A stretch of DNA of 64,000 bases from Serripes groenlandicus (GCA_031761405.1 JASEVX010000007.1:25818859-25882858); one strand, 5' to 3'. Counted from the stretch's first letter, positions 31,102 through 41,712 are shown. A program made the numbers and translations. The notes: generated by a model not told the origin, from the letters alone.

Positions 31102-32556
31102 AACAAGAGCTGTCCATAAGACAGCATGCTTGACTAATTGCCATTTTATTCTATAGTAAACAGTGGTTAATGAGATATGTGCATGATAGTACTTGCATGT
31201 CAAACTTTAACTAAATTGTCAAAGTCAAACAAGGGCCATGATGTGTACTAAATTCATACAAGAGTTATCTAACTTGACTGCCTGACACCCCTGAAAACAT
31301 GAATGAAATTTCAAGTCAATAGCATCAGTGGCTACTTAGAAAGATCCATGATAGTATCTTGCATGTAAAATGTTAACACAAATTTCTAAGTCCTGCAAGG
31401 GGCATCATTGTGTCAAAATTAGATGTAGAGTTTTGGGACTTGTCCTGCAAGGTCATTTGAATGAATGAATGAATGTATATTGTTTTATGGCGCATCGACA
31501 GCTAAGGTCATTTAGCGCGCAATTAAATTTAATTATTCATATTCCCTGGGTAAACAAACCAGTACTAGGCTAGAAAATGTGCCTTGCCCAAGGGCACTCC
31601 ACTATGACGCAAGGTCATTTGATGATGTCTAATAAGTGCATGAAGTTTCAAAGCAATAGCATCTGTACATTCAACACTTTAACCAAAATTTGTAACTCCT
31701 AAAAGGGGCATACTTGTGTCAAAATCTGATGTAGAGTTGTGGGACTTGTCCTGCAAAGTCATTTGATGATGTCCAATAAGTGTGTGGAGTTTCAAAGCAT
31801 TATAGCATACGTGGTTTGTGAGAAACAGCCTTGCATGCAAAACTTAAGGGGCATACTTGTGTCAAAATCGAATGTAGAGTTTTGGGACTTGTCCTGCAAG
31901 GTAATTTGATGATGTCCAATAAGTGTGTGAAGTTTCAAAGCAATAGCATCTCTGCATGCAACACTTAAACCAAAGATTCCAAGTCCAAAAAAGGTCATAA
32001 TTGTGTCAAAATCTAATGTAGTGTTACGGGACTTGTCTTGCAAGGTCATTTGGTGATGTCCAATAAGTGTGTGGAGTTTCAAAGCAATAGCATCTGTGGT
32101 TTGTGAAAAAAAGCCTTGCATGCAAAACATTAGGGGTATACTTTTGTCAAAATCGGACGAAGATTTTTAGGACTTGTCCTGCAAGGTCATTTGATGATGT
32201 CCAATAATTGTGTGAAGTTTCAAAGCAATAGCATCTGTGGTTTGTGAGAATACATCTTAGCTCTAGGCCTTTAGGTTCAGACGTGAAGATTTTCCCTATA
32301 TATACCTCTATGTAAAACAGCTTATTCCCCTCCCCCCTCCCCAACGGGGCAAATTTTTATCCCAGGGGCATAGTTTGAACAATCTTGTTACAGGTCCACT
32401 ATACAAAGCTACAAACTAAATATCTTAGCTCTATGCTTTTCTGTATCAGACAAGATGATTTTCAAAGGATTATTCCTACCAAGTTAAGAGATGACATTTA
32501 AAGAAAAAAGTTGATAACGAATATCAGGCCATCACAATAGCTCAGGTGAGCTAAAA
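31102..32556 (+). mobile_element. Pearl-like element family M
   Basis: Starts AACAAGAGCTGTCCATAAGA with a CTGTCC/GACAG palindrome. About six units of roughly 150 bp (TTGGGACTTGTCCTGCAAGG, TCATTTGATGATGTCCAATA, AGTGTGTGAAGTTTCAAAGC, TAGCATCTGTGGTTTGTGAG). Ends CATCACAATAGCTCAGGTGA, GCTAAAAA, which is the family A 3' end. So M carries an A-type 3' terminus on a different body and 5' end. A SINE splits one unit. Confidence 0.7.
31447..31622 (-). mobile_element. SINE family S1, 5'-truncated, with target duplication
   Basis: A perfect 14 bp duplication GCAAGGTCATTTGA at 31447-31460 and 31609-31622. The insert is S1 in reverse: an ATGAATGAATGAATG tail complement, TTTTATGGCGCATCGACAGC, AACCAGTACTAGGCTAG and CCCAAGGGCACTCCACTATG. 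The tRNA-like head is absent. Confidence 0.9.
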
Positions 32557-33330
32557 ATTATCTTGCAATCAGACAAACACTCTCAGAGAAGATGAATATT
32601 AAAGTTTGGTTGTTTTAACCCATTATTTCACACAGGCGACATTTGGCACCTGCCATTGAACATGGCTTTTGAAAACATTGCAATAAAAGGTGAAATTGCT
32701 CAAAACTAGCAATTTCACCTTTTATTGCAATATTTTCAACTCTTTATCAATATAAATCTTTCAGTTTTCTAGTTTGATGGAATTGTTCGTCTGATAATTG
32801 TGAAGCAGACGACCTTCAAAAAGTCATGTGAAGTAATGGGTTAACTGCTTTCAGATGATGCCTGGCCCCCATGTTTTTCAACTTATCAATATGGCTTGAA
32901 CAATTTTTAAAGAATGTCACATTAGGAACATTACTGTCAAAATATCTTGGAATGGACTAACAGATTCAGAGCAGAAATCTTTTCATGTTTGTCATTTTAA
33001 CCATTTTCTTATGCCACCTGGTGGGTATGTTTTTCAACAAATTAATATGGCTTGAACAAATAATTTAGAGGGTCATTAAAGTTACAAAATTATCTTGAAA
33101 TCAGACAAGTTTTTCATAGATAATGAACTTAGAAGTTTTGTCATTTTGTCACTTTTCTTATGTCACCAGGCTGCTATGCTGTTCAACCAATCAAAAGGAA
33201 CATTTCAATGTTCTGGCATTTATCAGCCTTTCTGATGCCGCAGAAACAAACGTTCTACATCTTTGGACACTTTTAAAAGAAAACATCCCAAGGATCATTC
33301 CTATGGAGTTTGGTGGATGATGTTGTTTGA
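32557..33330 (+). repeat. Diverged two-to-three unit repeat (family N), interrupted by a MITE
   Basis: TATCTTGCAATCAGACAAAC, ATATCTTGGAATGGACTAAC and ATTATCTTGAAATCAGACAA head related units. Each continues through CATAGATAATGAAC-like sequence to TTGTCATTTT and TCTTATGCCACCTGG (or TGTCACCAGG). The MITE at 32614-32844 splits the first. Unclassified. Confidence 0.5.
32614..32844 (-). mobile_element. TTAA MITE, family B subfamily with CCCATTA ends
   Basis: TTAACCCATTATTTCACAC and GTGAAGTAATGGGTTAA are perfect inverted ends, different from the usual CCCTTTCCC. The core is B-type: GGTGAAATTGCTCAAAACTA with GCAATTTCACC, and GAAGCAGACGACCTTCAAA. It shows that end sequence varies while the subterminal arms persist. 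Confidence 0.8.
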
Positions 33331-33686
33331 AGCTAACAGTTAACGAAGGAAGAACAACAGAAATAGTTTTATCAGAAATTATCATCTCAGGTGTTCTTAA
33401 AATCTACGGCATGTATTATTGTTTGAGAGAGAAAAAAATACATAATACTTCCTGCAAATGGTGATCATAATATCCTCTTTTTTCTTCAATATTTCAAAAG
33501 GTAATCTGTAACAGATTCATTAAAAGCTGGTGCTACAAGTGAAATGTCTAAGGTAACATTATGATGTTTCCGTTCTAATTATGAAATAAAACAATAGCAA
33601 AGCTTTGTCCATTATGTATCATAACAGTTACTTCATTGTTTTCTATTGTATGCATTTTCTCTTGATTTAAGACAGATAAATTTTGT
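33331..33686. other. No recognised feature
   Basis: AT-rich sequence between the N repeat and the large inverted-repeat element. No repeat or reading frame of note. Confidence 0.4.
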
Positions 33687-33863
33687 GGGCTCAACGCAAC
33701 AGTGTTGTAACTCCAATTTTTCACAAATACATTTTTTTGCATTTTTGACATGCAATATCTAAGAACTATTTGTGGTGAAAATATTTTGTCAAAATAAAAA
33801 ACCTAATGTACTTAAAAGTAAAAATGGTCAAAACGTTGTATCTCCATAAGGAACATTTCATTT

Positions 33864-33903
33864 ATGCAACACTGTTGTAACTCAAGTTACAACAGTGTTG
33901 CAT
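33864..33903. repeat. Perfect 19 bp-arm palindrome
   Basis: ATGCAACACTGTTGTAACT and AGTTACAACAGTGTTGCAT are separated by two bases. It fuses two copies of the GCAACACTGTTG site head to head. Confidence 0.9.
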
Positions 33904-34037
33904 AAAAACATTCAGTTTCATCCCCGTTGTTGCTATATGCAACACTGTGGCAACTCATCTGTTTCCAGGTACACCCTTTATAATATAACATAAGTTTAAA
34001 CTTTTATCATAATTTAGGGACAGTTAGTTAGTTTGCA

Positions 34038-34222
34038 CTGAATTATTTTAATCCTTTGCCTCATAGACTTTTTTTTTTAATTTTACATCTGGAGACAAAA
34101 CAGCTATGTCTTTTAAAGTTGAAAACAAATAATTGGAATAGTGTAGTAAACTGTTTGGTTAAAGGAAAAATTGCACATTATGAGCAATTTTTTCCCTCAA
34201 CATTTTCAAAAGTCTGTCTTAA
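34038..34222 (+). mobile_element. TTAA MITE (family B), diverged
   Basis: TTAATCCTTTGCCTCATAG start, GGAAAAATTGCACATTATGA centre, CATTTTCAAAAGTCTGTCTT arm. The right terminus is lost against the next copy. Confidence 0.55.
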
Positions 34223-34225
34223 CCG

Positions 34226-34383
34226 AACCCTTTCCCACATTCAATAAATCTGCATCGAATGACCTAGGCAAAAATAAGAAAAATCTCTATATTATGTAGA
34301 AAGTTAATAATTAAAACATTGTGGTGAAAGGAATGCGTCAAAAGTTCAAAACTCATCTGCAAGTAGGAAAGGGAGGGATAAAC
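34226..34383 (+). mobile_element. TTAA MITE (family B), internally deleted
   Basis: ACCCTTTCCCACATTCAAT, AATCTGCATCGAATGAC, AAAACTCATCTGCAAGTAGG, AAAGGGAGGGATAA. The central stem is missing. Confidence 0.55.
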
Positions 34384-34839
34384 ACAACATGAGCCATGTT
34401 ACACAAAAGTGTACTTTTGGGGCTTCTGCGACCAGTGTAAACCAGTTCATACTACATGATCTAGTAAACTAATCTAAGTCTTTACTGTAAAACTTTTGAG
34501 GACCTGAGTCATGGAAGTCTGATAATACCGAGACCCTATGGATACTTGATGTTTGTTTTTTAAAACGATATATACCTGATGTATATACACAAAAATATTC
34601 AGGTATAATATTGCACAATTACAAATTTGAAGTTTTAATTTTGAGACAGTTTGGAAACTAACAGGAATAAGCTTTTGATGAACAATTTTTCCCTTTTCCA
34701 CAATGTCTACTATTAAAGTTAGCTATTTTATCAGATTCTCTTGTTATCAAAAATCAAACTGATGTACACAATACCTTATGGGGGACAAAATCTGCTCCTT
34801 TATTATTTATTTTAACCTGAAAGAGTTGAAAGATTTTTG

Positions 34840-35427
34840 GATAGTGAGAAATTAATCAGTTTGATTCTTCCTACCAAGAGATCTAACAGGGCAGACAGAG
34901 AACCCTGTCCAAGTATGAGAGACCATATTTCCTAGAAAGACTAGGAACTAAAAATAGGTTCTGGAAGAACAGATTTAGGCAGCTGATTCTTAGCTTTAAG
35001 AAACATGAAAGGGAAACAATACAGTCAGACTGGTCAAACCTTAGAAAGCCTTCTTCAACCAAAAAGGCATGAAGTTCACTTTTTCCCCTAGCAAATGCTA
35101 GACAAAACTGTCTTAAAAGTCACAGCGTTCAAAGAATACAGGATAGATCCAAACGGATCTGAGACAAACAAGAAAAGAAAGAAATCTACTAAAGCTGTCA
35201 CAGAGGGAGACTCTGGATTGATCTTGTCCTTGCAGTACACCAATCTGAAAAGACTGACTACTTAGCCTCATAGATGATTCTGTTGGAAGGTCACCTAGAC
35301 TTGGCAATGAGAGAAACAACTCTTTCAGAAAATCGTTTCTCTCTAATAGAAAGCTGGGTAACATCCAAGTCTTAAGGTGCAGCATAACCGGGTTGGGATG
35401 AAAAAAACAACCCTGGTGTTGAAACAA
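34840..35427 (-). pseudogene. DIRS tyrosine recombinase remnant (copy F)
   Basis: Minus strand. The block CFFHPNPVMLHLKTW (about 35370-35415) matches the segment preceding DIRS recombinases (LHPNPxxLxLxAW). An N-terminal SAM-like part follows (VSLCDSFSRFLSFLV, 35160-35215). The core gives LAFARGKSELHAFLVEEGFL at 35040-35095, matching the box around the first catalytic arginine, then YLDRVLCLPC near 34900. The later HxxR and Tyr boxes were not found. Confidence 0.75.
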
Positions 35428-36030
35428 GAGGAAGAGGAATGCAACAAGGAGAATTCATAAGGCAGCCCAGAAAGTTGTTGAACCACAACCTCTGAGGCCA
35501 AAATTGAGCAATCAGAATGATTCTGCACTGTTGTAAAACCCCAGAATTTTCTGAAAAACAAGTACAATCAATATCAACAGCGAAAAGGCGCGTATATCCG
35601 AACAGAAGAATCCAATTGAGGGACAGTGCATACACTGCCCAAGCTAAGGGGACGTACATTGGAGACACATACAGTGGGAGATGATGATTTACTTTTATGG
35701 CAAAGAGATCCACCAAAGGACTCCCAAAGTTTAACAACAGGGAATGAGTGACTGCCTGATTCAGAGTCCATTCTGCAGGTACATGCAAGACAATATCCTG
35801 AAGAGATAGACTGTCTGCTAGAACATTTAGTGTGCCAAGGACATGCTTGATGAAAAGTACAATCGACAATGATCACTGAAGGAGTTTCCATGTCTCCAGA
35901 AACTGAAGGATGGAATAAGTTTACACTTGCCTACGAATGTAGCAGGAAACAGTGGTATTGTCTGTGGACAATTAAACAGTTTTGTTGGCAACAGAGGCAG
36001 ATAGTTTAATGAGTGTCAGAAAACAGCCTT
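35372..36030 (-). pseudogene. DIRS RNase H and linker remnant (copy F)
   Basis: Minus strand. STDNTTVSCYIRRQ (about 35940-35980) matches the RNase H SDNTTVVAYINRQ motif with its aspartate. LQFLETWKLLQ, then HVLGTLNVLADSLS (35810-35850) matches HVPGSLNVLADQLSR. The same frame continues in a 165-residue open stretch: FGSPLVDLFAIKVNHHLPLY (family FGSPxVDLFATxxNxQLP), then LIAQFWPQRLWF. Stops before and after mean it is dead, but this is the best preserved coding trace in the window. Confidence 0.85.
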
Positions 36031-36865
36031 CAACTCAAAATTGTTTTTATAGTAACAACTTAATACTGTTGACCAAACAGCATGTGCCGTCAGGCTCAGG
36101 TGCACAAGTTAATCATACCCGGTTGAAAGACACTGATGGTCAAAAACAAAATTATTAAGACTGACATCAGAAAGATCCAACTGCTATTTATATGAAACAG
36201 TTCATCATGGAAAAGAAATTGAAGTGGATCTTTTAAAGAGACTCAGCTCAGCTCCTGACCCTTGTTTCTAACAGTTAAGTCAATGAAGAGAGGACAGTGC
36301 ACCAATCAGAAAAATGATGTTTGCTGACTTAATTGACCAGTTTATACAGAATGCAGATACCTCCTTTATATCAAATTGTGTTTGGAAAATATTTCAAAAC
36401 AAGACTTGTCGAAAGACTACAGATCTATCAGATTAGGCATTTTGTTAATTAACATTGTTTATGAAAATAGTTTCAATTATTAATCATCAAAAACAGAGAG
36501 AACAAATTGGCCTAACTATAACTTTGTAAGTTATGAAGCAGCTTTAATGTCTGTCAAAAAGACACATTAATTAAGTTTAATTGCCTATTAATTAAGTTAA
36601 ATGGTATTTGGCCATTTTCAACAGAATTTTACTCATACCATATAAACAATATTTTTGCATAAGTGCAAAAGAAAGTTTCAGACTGAATTTACCAGATATC
36701 TCCAACATTTTGATCTTGACTATTTTATAAATAAATTAATAAATTATGCAAAGTTTCAATCAAACTGCTTTAGAATCATAGTAAAAGAGGCATGCTGCTA
36801 TTGAGTATCATCAGTAAAAACTTTGACCTTAGCTCTACCCATACTGTCATATCAATAGCCCTTGT
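36031..36865. other. No recognised coding match upstream of the DIRS fossil
   Basis: If copy F extended further 5' on the minus strand, reverse transcriptase would be expected here. I could not find its VPKK or LDLTDA motifs. The stretch is AT-rich with multiple ATTAATTAAG blocks. Confidence 0.35.
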
Positions 36866-37140
36866 TTTCGGGTTGATTAATGTGTTTTTTATGCCATTTT
36901 CAACAATTGATATCAAAATCACCAAATTGTTTTCTGGCTATATATCTTACACAAGTACTCCTAACAACATTGTTTTCCGGAAATGGCTACTTTTCCACAT
37001 TGACTGTAAACCCATTGTTGAGAGAGGATTATGACACTTTCTGCATTAAATTTGGTCAAAATTATTAACGTGGGCCAAGCCAGTGTTTGAACTCGCAACA
37101 CCTGACTTCAAAATCTACTTCACTACCCACTGAGGTATCT
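36866..37140 (-). mobile_element. SINE family S2, old copy
   Basis: Diverged but ordered like the 56.9 kb copy: GGGTTGATTAATGTG, ATGCCATTTTCAACAATTG, GGAAATGGCTACTTTTCCAC, GACTGTAAACCCATTGTTGA, and then the head complement GTTTGAACTCGCAACACCTG with CACTACCCACTGAGGTAT. No target duplication can be recognised. Confidence 0.6.
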
Positions 37141-37254
37141 TTTTCCACAATATTTTGTACTCAAACTCATGCTGTTATTTTTCAAGACTGCTTATCCTTT
37201 ACTGCAGGTACTTTCAATTTGAATGGTTTCAAATAGAAACACCATAATGCATGA

Positions 37255-37412
37255 TTAACCCTTTCCCAGATAGAACAAATCTGTCTTATCTGTCTTAGAC
37301 AACTTTTAAAAGAATATGAAAACTCTGTAAATGACAGAATTTTTATTGAATAGGATTGAAGACACTGCTCATTATGAGCAATATTTCCTTTTGCCACAAT
37401 ATTTTAGTCTTT
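37255..37412 (+). mobile_element. TTAA MITE (family B), right part lost
   Basis: TTAACCCTTTCCCAGATAG start, CTTAGACAACTTTTAAAAGA, centre GCTCATTATGAGCAATATTT, ends near CCACAATATTTTAG. Confidence 0.6.
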
Positions 37413-37864
37413 GAAGAAGTAAAAATGTCAATTATCACTTTTCATATGGAAAATAATTGATCATGTTTGAAATTCAATTACAGGATGGACATAAAATGTC
37501 CTGTTGTTTAATCTAATTTTGCTCTTTCCAAATATCATGAGAAAAGCAGAAATTGCCTTTTTTTTTCAACAATGTTTTCTTAATTTTATTTTAATACCAA
37601 TGTTTTTCCTTATAATAAACTTGAAGAATATCATGAAAAATAACTGACAAATTAATGTATCATTAAAAAACTGACTGGAAATACTTCGGTTGAAGGAATT
37701 TAAGTTTCTTTTTTACAACCCCATTGTTTTCTAAACTGTTTTCTACAGTGTTATAAAAAACACTGTTATAAACTTAATCTTATTCATTAATAAAGAGTAG
37801 ATAGTGACAGATTCAGTGAGGTTGCAACATTATTGCATAAAAAGTTTCACTACTTTGCACAACA

Positions 37865-38045
37865 TAGTTGAATTGGAAAACTGTTGTAAGTCAACTTGCA
37901 ACACTGTTGCATAAAGTTTTATTTCCAGTACAGCCACATTTAAACTGGAAAACTGTTGTAAGTCAACTTGCAACACTGTTGCATAAAGTTTTAATTCCAG
38001 TACAGCCACATTTAAACTGGAAAACTGTTGTAAGTCAGTTTTTTA
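37865..38045 (+). repeat. 66 bp tandem repeat at the right end of the 4.5 kb element
   Basis: Two and a half units: TGGAAAACTGTTGTAAGTCA, ACTTGCAACACTGTTGCATA, AAGTTTTATTTCCAGTACAG, CCACATTTAAAC. Each carries one GCAACACTGTTGC palindrome. The unit length is a multiple of three, so it stays open in one frame and gives a repetitive peptide; this is not evidence of coding. Confidence 0.8.
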
Positions 38046-38232
38046 CAAAGTTTGTCTTTCTGGTACATTTTTTTTAAGAAATGAATATCTTGTTATTAAA
38101 ATAAGGTTTATAATACAAGTTTAACAACAAAAGTGTGTACATTTATGTTCTAATATAGGAAAGAAAAAGTTTTTTGTCTCTCCTGTAAAATTTGTGAAAA
38201 TGGAGTTGCAACAGTGTTGCGTTGAGCCCTCG

Positions 38233-38631
38233 TAATATAACAACGAAAATTGATACTCAAGCAAATTTTATTAATTATTTTATCTGAAGTAAGTTCATTC
38301 ATTTTCAAAACTAGCTTATGAAAAGCTTTGGTTAAACACACAATAGATTTGAGCAGATTTTAAACCTCAATGTTATGAGAAAGACAGACGGACCACTTTT
38401 CTGAGGAATCAGCCTGTTTTTTTGGGTGTTCCAGGGCAGTGCCAATAATATTTGATAAGGACCAGATGGCATGATACCAACAAGGCAAGATGACCTATTA
38501 AATGTTTCTATACTCCCCTGGTAGATTTCATGGAGTTTTTATGATGTTTTTTTCTAGGTTTTTTTTATTTGAAAAAGAACCGATATTACAAATTACATAT
38601 TCATGCCTTAAGATTTTGAATGATAAATAGC
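38233..38631. other. No recognised feature
   Basis: Contains a lone AGACAGACGGACC (38382-38394) like the microsatellite of pearl-like elements and nothing else assignable. Confidence 0.35.
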
Positions 38632-38830
38632 ATTAACTCTTTTCCACATGCTCAAACATTTCAAATCATCCATAGCAGAATAGTTTTGATAACAGTGTGG
38701 CAAAAGGAGCAATTTCTCCTTTAGACACATTTTATTGTTCTGTAATTAATCAATCTATATTCATTTATTGAGATTTCTATAGTTTTGCCTAGACGGCTGC
38801 TTCAGATTTGTCAAATGAGAAGAAGACTTA
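38632..38830 (-). mobile_element. TTAA MITE (family B), diverged
   Basis: TTAACTCTTTTCCACATGC start, GGAGCAATTTCTCCTTTAG centre (half), GACGGCTGCTTCAGATTTGT arm, degraded end. Confidence 0.6.
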
Positions 38831-38832
38831 TG

Positions 38833-39061
38833 TTAACCCTTTCCCTCATACGACAGTTCTGCAGCAGACGACTTTGAACTCATTCTATCAAAACATAGAA
38901 AATCTCCATAGTTGAATGGATAACCTATGACAAAAAGTGGAAAACATTGTGGCAAAAGAAGAAATTGCACGTTTTGTGCAATTTCTTCTTTTGTCACTAT
39001 GTTTCCAAAAAGCTGTCTGCTGCAGAGGTGTCAGAAAGCGTCTATATAGGGAAAGGGTTAA
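38833..39061 (+). mobile_element. TTAA MITE (family B), full length
   Basis: TTAA both sides. Very close to the copies at 9985 and 61478: CCCTTTCCCTCATACGAC, CTGCAGCAGACGACTTTGAA, GAAATTGCACGTTTTGTGCA, and ATATAGGGAAAGGG. A recently active subfamily is implied. Confidence 0.85.
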
Positions 39062-39833
39062 GGAAGCATGTGAAATTATTCTTCCATATTTTTAACCCTT
39101 TTCAGCCAATCCAACAATCCTTAGCGCCAAGGAGAGAAAGCCATTACTACCGTTTTTAATGGCTGGTTAGTGAAGATTAGATAAGGACTGCATACATTTG
39201 AGATATTTCAACTTTTCCAAAAACATTTTTTACATTTTTCCCTCGGATGTTTTCAAAGTACAGTTATATAATCATTGGAACAAGAGAAAGTTGATGCAAG
39301 GCATCAATGTCGCCGGAAAAGACTGCATTGATTTATTTATGTATTCTTGACTTTCCTTAGTCTATTCAAACATTAGGAACGTTGTAATGAAAACATTTGC
39401 TTATAAATTTTATATACATACCTATACATTAGGGTATCTATAAAAAATTAACGAAATGTGTACACATTTATCTGGCTTAAATTTAATTTTGCTGTTGTTA
39501 CTTATTTAAATAATAGTATTCATTCATATAATTTCAATGTTTGTCAATCTTATTCGAATCACAAGGTAAATATCCTGGTATTGCTTTAAAGGGAGGTAAT
39601 TTGAAGAAAACAAAAGTCTTCAAAAGGAGAAATATATCAGCATTACCGTCTACAGTTTAAATTGTTCTATTGTTTGTGGATTTAAAAATGTTCTTTTTTT
39701 CTTATTTCTACATGTACAACGAAATATTGCGGCTTCTCTTTGACGCTTTGCGTCAAACATTCGTCTTGTACTTGTCTAAAATAAAATAATATCACTCGCT
39801 TTTTCATATCGAAATGCGCATGCGCGAAAATCG

Positions 39834-40037
39834 ATGTTAAAGGTCACGAAACTACACAACAGAATAGGGTCTATATTTAGCTTAGAAACAGTTCCTACTT
39901 TAGATATTCATGGATTAACATTATTAAATGAATTCTACACAAATCAAGACATCTCTTTGAACATGAAAACAACATTTAGTAAGTTAAAATTGCTATTAAA
40001 AGGAGAATCCGAAATTGACCTCAATGATGACACATAA
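39834..40037 (+). CDS. Unrecognised small open reading frame, doubtful
   Basis: Starts at ATG directly after the CpG-rich stretch and encodes 67 residues, ending GESEIDLNDDT. It has mixed composition rather than the low-complexity look of repeat frames, with a hydrophobic/basic middle (TTFSKLKLLLKGE). I recognise no domain and cannot tell whether it is an exon, a tiny gene or chance. No splice or polyadenylation evidence supports it. Confidence 0.12.
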   Translation: MLKVTKLHNRIGSIFSLETVPTLDIHGLTLLNEFYTNQDISLNMKTTFSKLKLLLKGESEIDLNDDT

Positions 40038-40081
40038 GAGTCTGCATTAGGGGGTGTTGGTTCACGTCTTGAAGGGACCAC

Positions 40082-40107
40082 TTTTGTCTTCGTAAATAAG
40101 ACAAAAA
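40082..40107. other. Small hairpin
   Basis: TTTTGTCTT and AAGACAAAA pair around CGTAAAT. Function unknown. Confidence 0.4.
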
Positions 40108-40299
40108 ACTTAAATGCGAGTGAAATAAAAAAAAACTGCAAACGTTAAAAAATCGGAATATTTATTTCATTTTAGATGTGTCATTTATTAGTGTTCGTAA
40201 ACAACCACAATTGTAATATGTTCAAATCATCTAGATTTGTTTCTTTCTAATAATAAGCCGCCCTCCCATGTGATTTCCGAAAAGCTATTAAAAATAGAA

Positions 40300-40330
40300 G
40301 TCGCGGGCTTCTGCCCGGCGACTAATAAGG
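40300..40330 (+). other. GC-rich hairpin followed by TAATAAG
   Basis: GTCGCGGGC, TTCT loop, GCCCGGCGAC, then TAATAAGG. The form matches the 3' ends of pearl-like elements in this window (hairpin then TAATAA), but no matching 5' end or core units were found nearby. Confidence 0.4.
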
Positions 40331-40588
40331 TCTCAATAACTGATGGTTTCATGGCGATGTTGCATGTCTAACATGATTGAATCAGACTTTCTGTTATACG
40401 GTATTGAGCTCACGCTGTATGTTATTCCAGTAATCTTCTACTCTGAAAACAGGGTTGTAAATGGAAGAAAAAAAGGAAACTCTTTTTATAAAAATAACCG
40501 GAGTTAAAACTTTTTTTCAAATTGTTTTTTACTTTTTATATAAAAATCTTTCATTTTGAGGTGTTCACAACCTTTGTTATATTCATTA

Positions 40589-40843
40589 ACCCTTTCCAAC
40601 CAGCATAGCATTTTGACACATTTAACCCTTTCCCACATATAGACATTTTCTGACGCCTCTGCAGCAGACTGCTTTTAAAAACACTGACAAAAGAAGAAAT
40701 TGCTCATAACAAGCAATTACTGCTTTTGTCACAATGAACTTTTTTCAATAATAAAATTTTAATTTATAGAAATTATCCATAGTTTTGCCTAGATGTTTTC
40801 AAAGTCGTCTGCTGCAGAATTGTTGTACGTAGGAAAGGGTTGA
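40589..40843 (-). mobile_element. TTAA MITE (family B), with a truncated terminus in front
   Basis: A lone TTAACCCTTTCCAACCAGC lies at 40588-40606. The main copy starts at TTAA 40622 with CCCTTTCCCACATATAGAC. Arms GCAGCAGACTGCTTTTAAA and GTCGTCTGCTGCAGAATTG; end GTAGGAAAGGGTTGA. Centre GAAATTGCTCATAACAAGCA. Confidence 0.75.
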
Positions 40844-41264
40844 AAAGGGTGACATGTTTTACACTGTCCTCTTGGGAACTAAACTAATTGTCCCTAATAT
40901 CAAGTAGCTAGCAATATAAGAAAATAATCAAAATACTGAAAGTTGGGCTCACATGAAAACTCGATTTAAAGAAACAAAGACCAAAGAAGTTCATCCACAG
41001 AATCATAAATAATTGTTTTTGCCGCTTGCAACACAATGTTGCCATGCAATGATAAATAACTCTCAAAACCATAGCTTGAACAGTTTAATTAACCAATAAT
41101 TAATGATTAACCAATATTGTAAATCAAGGACCAAACTGCAAGCAACATGCATTGTAGAGCTATATGACCCTTACAGTTTACAGAAGTAACAGAACTACGT
41201 TGACATCAGGCAAAATAATGCACTTCTACTACTGAATTCAATAAATCGTGTGAATATTGTGTTT
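40844..41264. other. No recognised feature
   Basis: AT-rich, with a local doublet TTAACCAATAATTAATGATT / AACCAATATTG near 41090-41115. Nothing else seen. Confidence 0.35.
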
Positions 41265-41336
41265 CCAGAAGATTTTCTATGGTTGCCTAATTTTTTAAAA
41301 ATCGTCTGCTTAAGATTGATCATATGTAAATGGGTT
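41265..41336 (-). mobile_element. TTAA MITE (family B), right-end fragment
   Basis: CAGAAGATTTTCTATGGTTG, AAAAATCGTCTGCTTAAG and ATGTAAATGGGTTTT are the last 70 bp of a copy abutting the next. Confidence 0.45.
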
Positions 41337-41571
41337 TTATCCCTTTCCCTCATATAGACGCTTTTTGACGCCTCTGAAGCAGACGTCTTTTGAAAACATT
41401 GCAACAAAAGAAGAAATTGCTCAAAACGAGCAATTTTTCCTTTTGCCACAATGTGTTCAACTCTTTTAAATAATTATTAAACTCTCATTTATGGAGATTT
41501 TTCAGGTTTTTGTCACTTTGTTTTCAAAGTCGTTTGCTGCAGACTTGTTGTACTATGTAGGAAAGGGTTAA
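41337..41571 (-). mobile_element. TTAA MITE (family B), near full length
   Basis: Start TTATCCCTTTCCCTCATATA (TTAA mutated to TTAT), perfect centre GAAATTGCTCAAAACGAGCA, right TTAA at 41568. Confidence 0.8.
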
Positions 41572-41712
41572 AGATACCAAAAATCAAAGGTACATTTAAA
41601 AATAAGATTAAAGAAGGATTGTATGAGGAATTCCACTATTTTTAAACATATTTCTTTTTTACTTAATCAAAATTTATTTATTTATGTAAACTAGATGATT
41701 TGTCTCTTTGAA

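Larger units (their letters stand above)
33687..38232. mobile_element. 4.5 kb inverted-repeat-bounded element with palindromic site arrays
   Basis: Left end GGGCTCAACGCAACAGTGTT, GTAACTCCAATTTTTCACAA and right end TTGTGAAAATGGAGTTGCAA, CAGTGTTGCGTTGAGCCC are inverted over about 45 bp with few mismatches. Both subterminal regions carry repeats of the palindrome GCAACACTGTTGC (left near 33692, 33866, 33889, 33940; right near 37828, 37900, 37968, 38207). Transposase-binding site arrays often look like this. No transposase frame was recognised; the interior holds a DIRS fossil, MITE and SINE remnants. No convincing target duplication was seen. Confidence 0.65.
39062..40588. other. Least repetitive stretch of the window
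   Basis: About 1.5 kb with no MITE, SINE or pearl-like body recognised beyond a weak GCGCCAAGGAGAGAAAGCC piece near 39124. It includes an unusual CpG cluster, ATGCGCATGCGCGAAAATCG (39813-39832), the reading frame at 39834 and two small hairpins. If a host exon lies anywhere in this window, this is the most likely place. Confidence 0.4.

Noticed and set aside
37868..38077. A 69-residue frame with three repeats of NWKTVVSQLATLL
   Set aside because: It is the 66 bp non-coding tandem repeat read in its open frame; the palindromes explain the conservation better than coding.
33687..38232. Helitron or retrovirus-like interpretation of the 4.5 kb element
   Set aside because: The ends are inverted rather than direct repeats, and no Rep/helicase, integrase or protease motif was seen.
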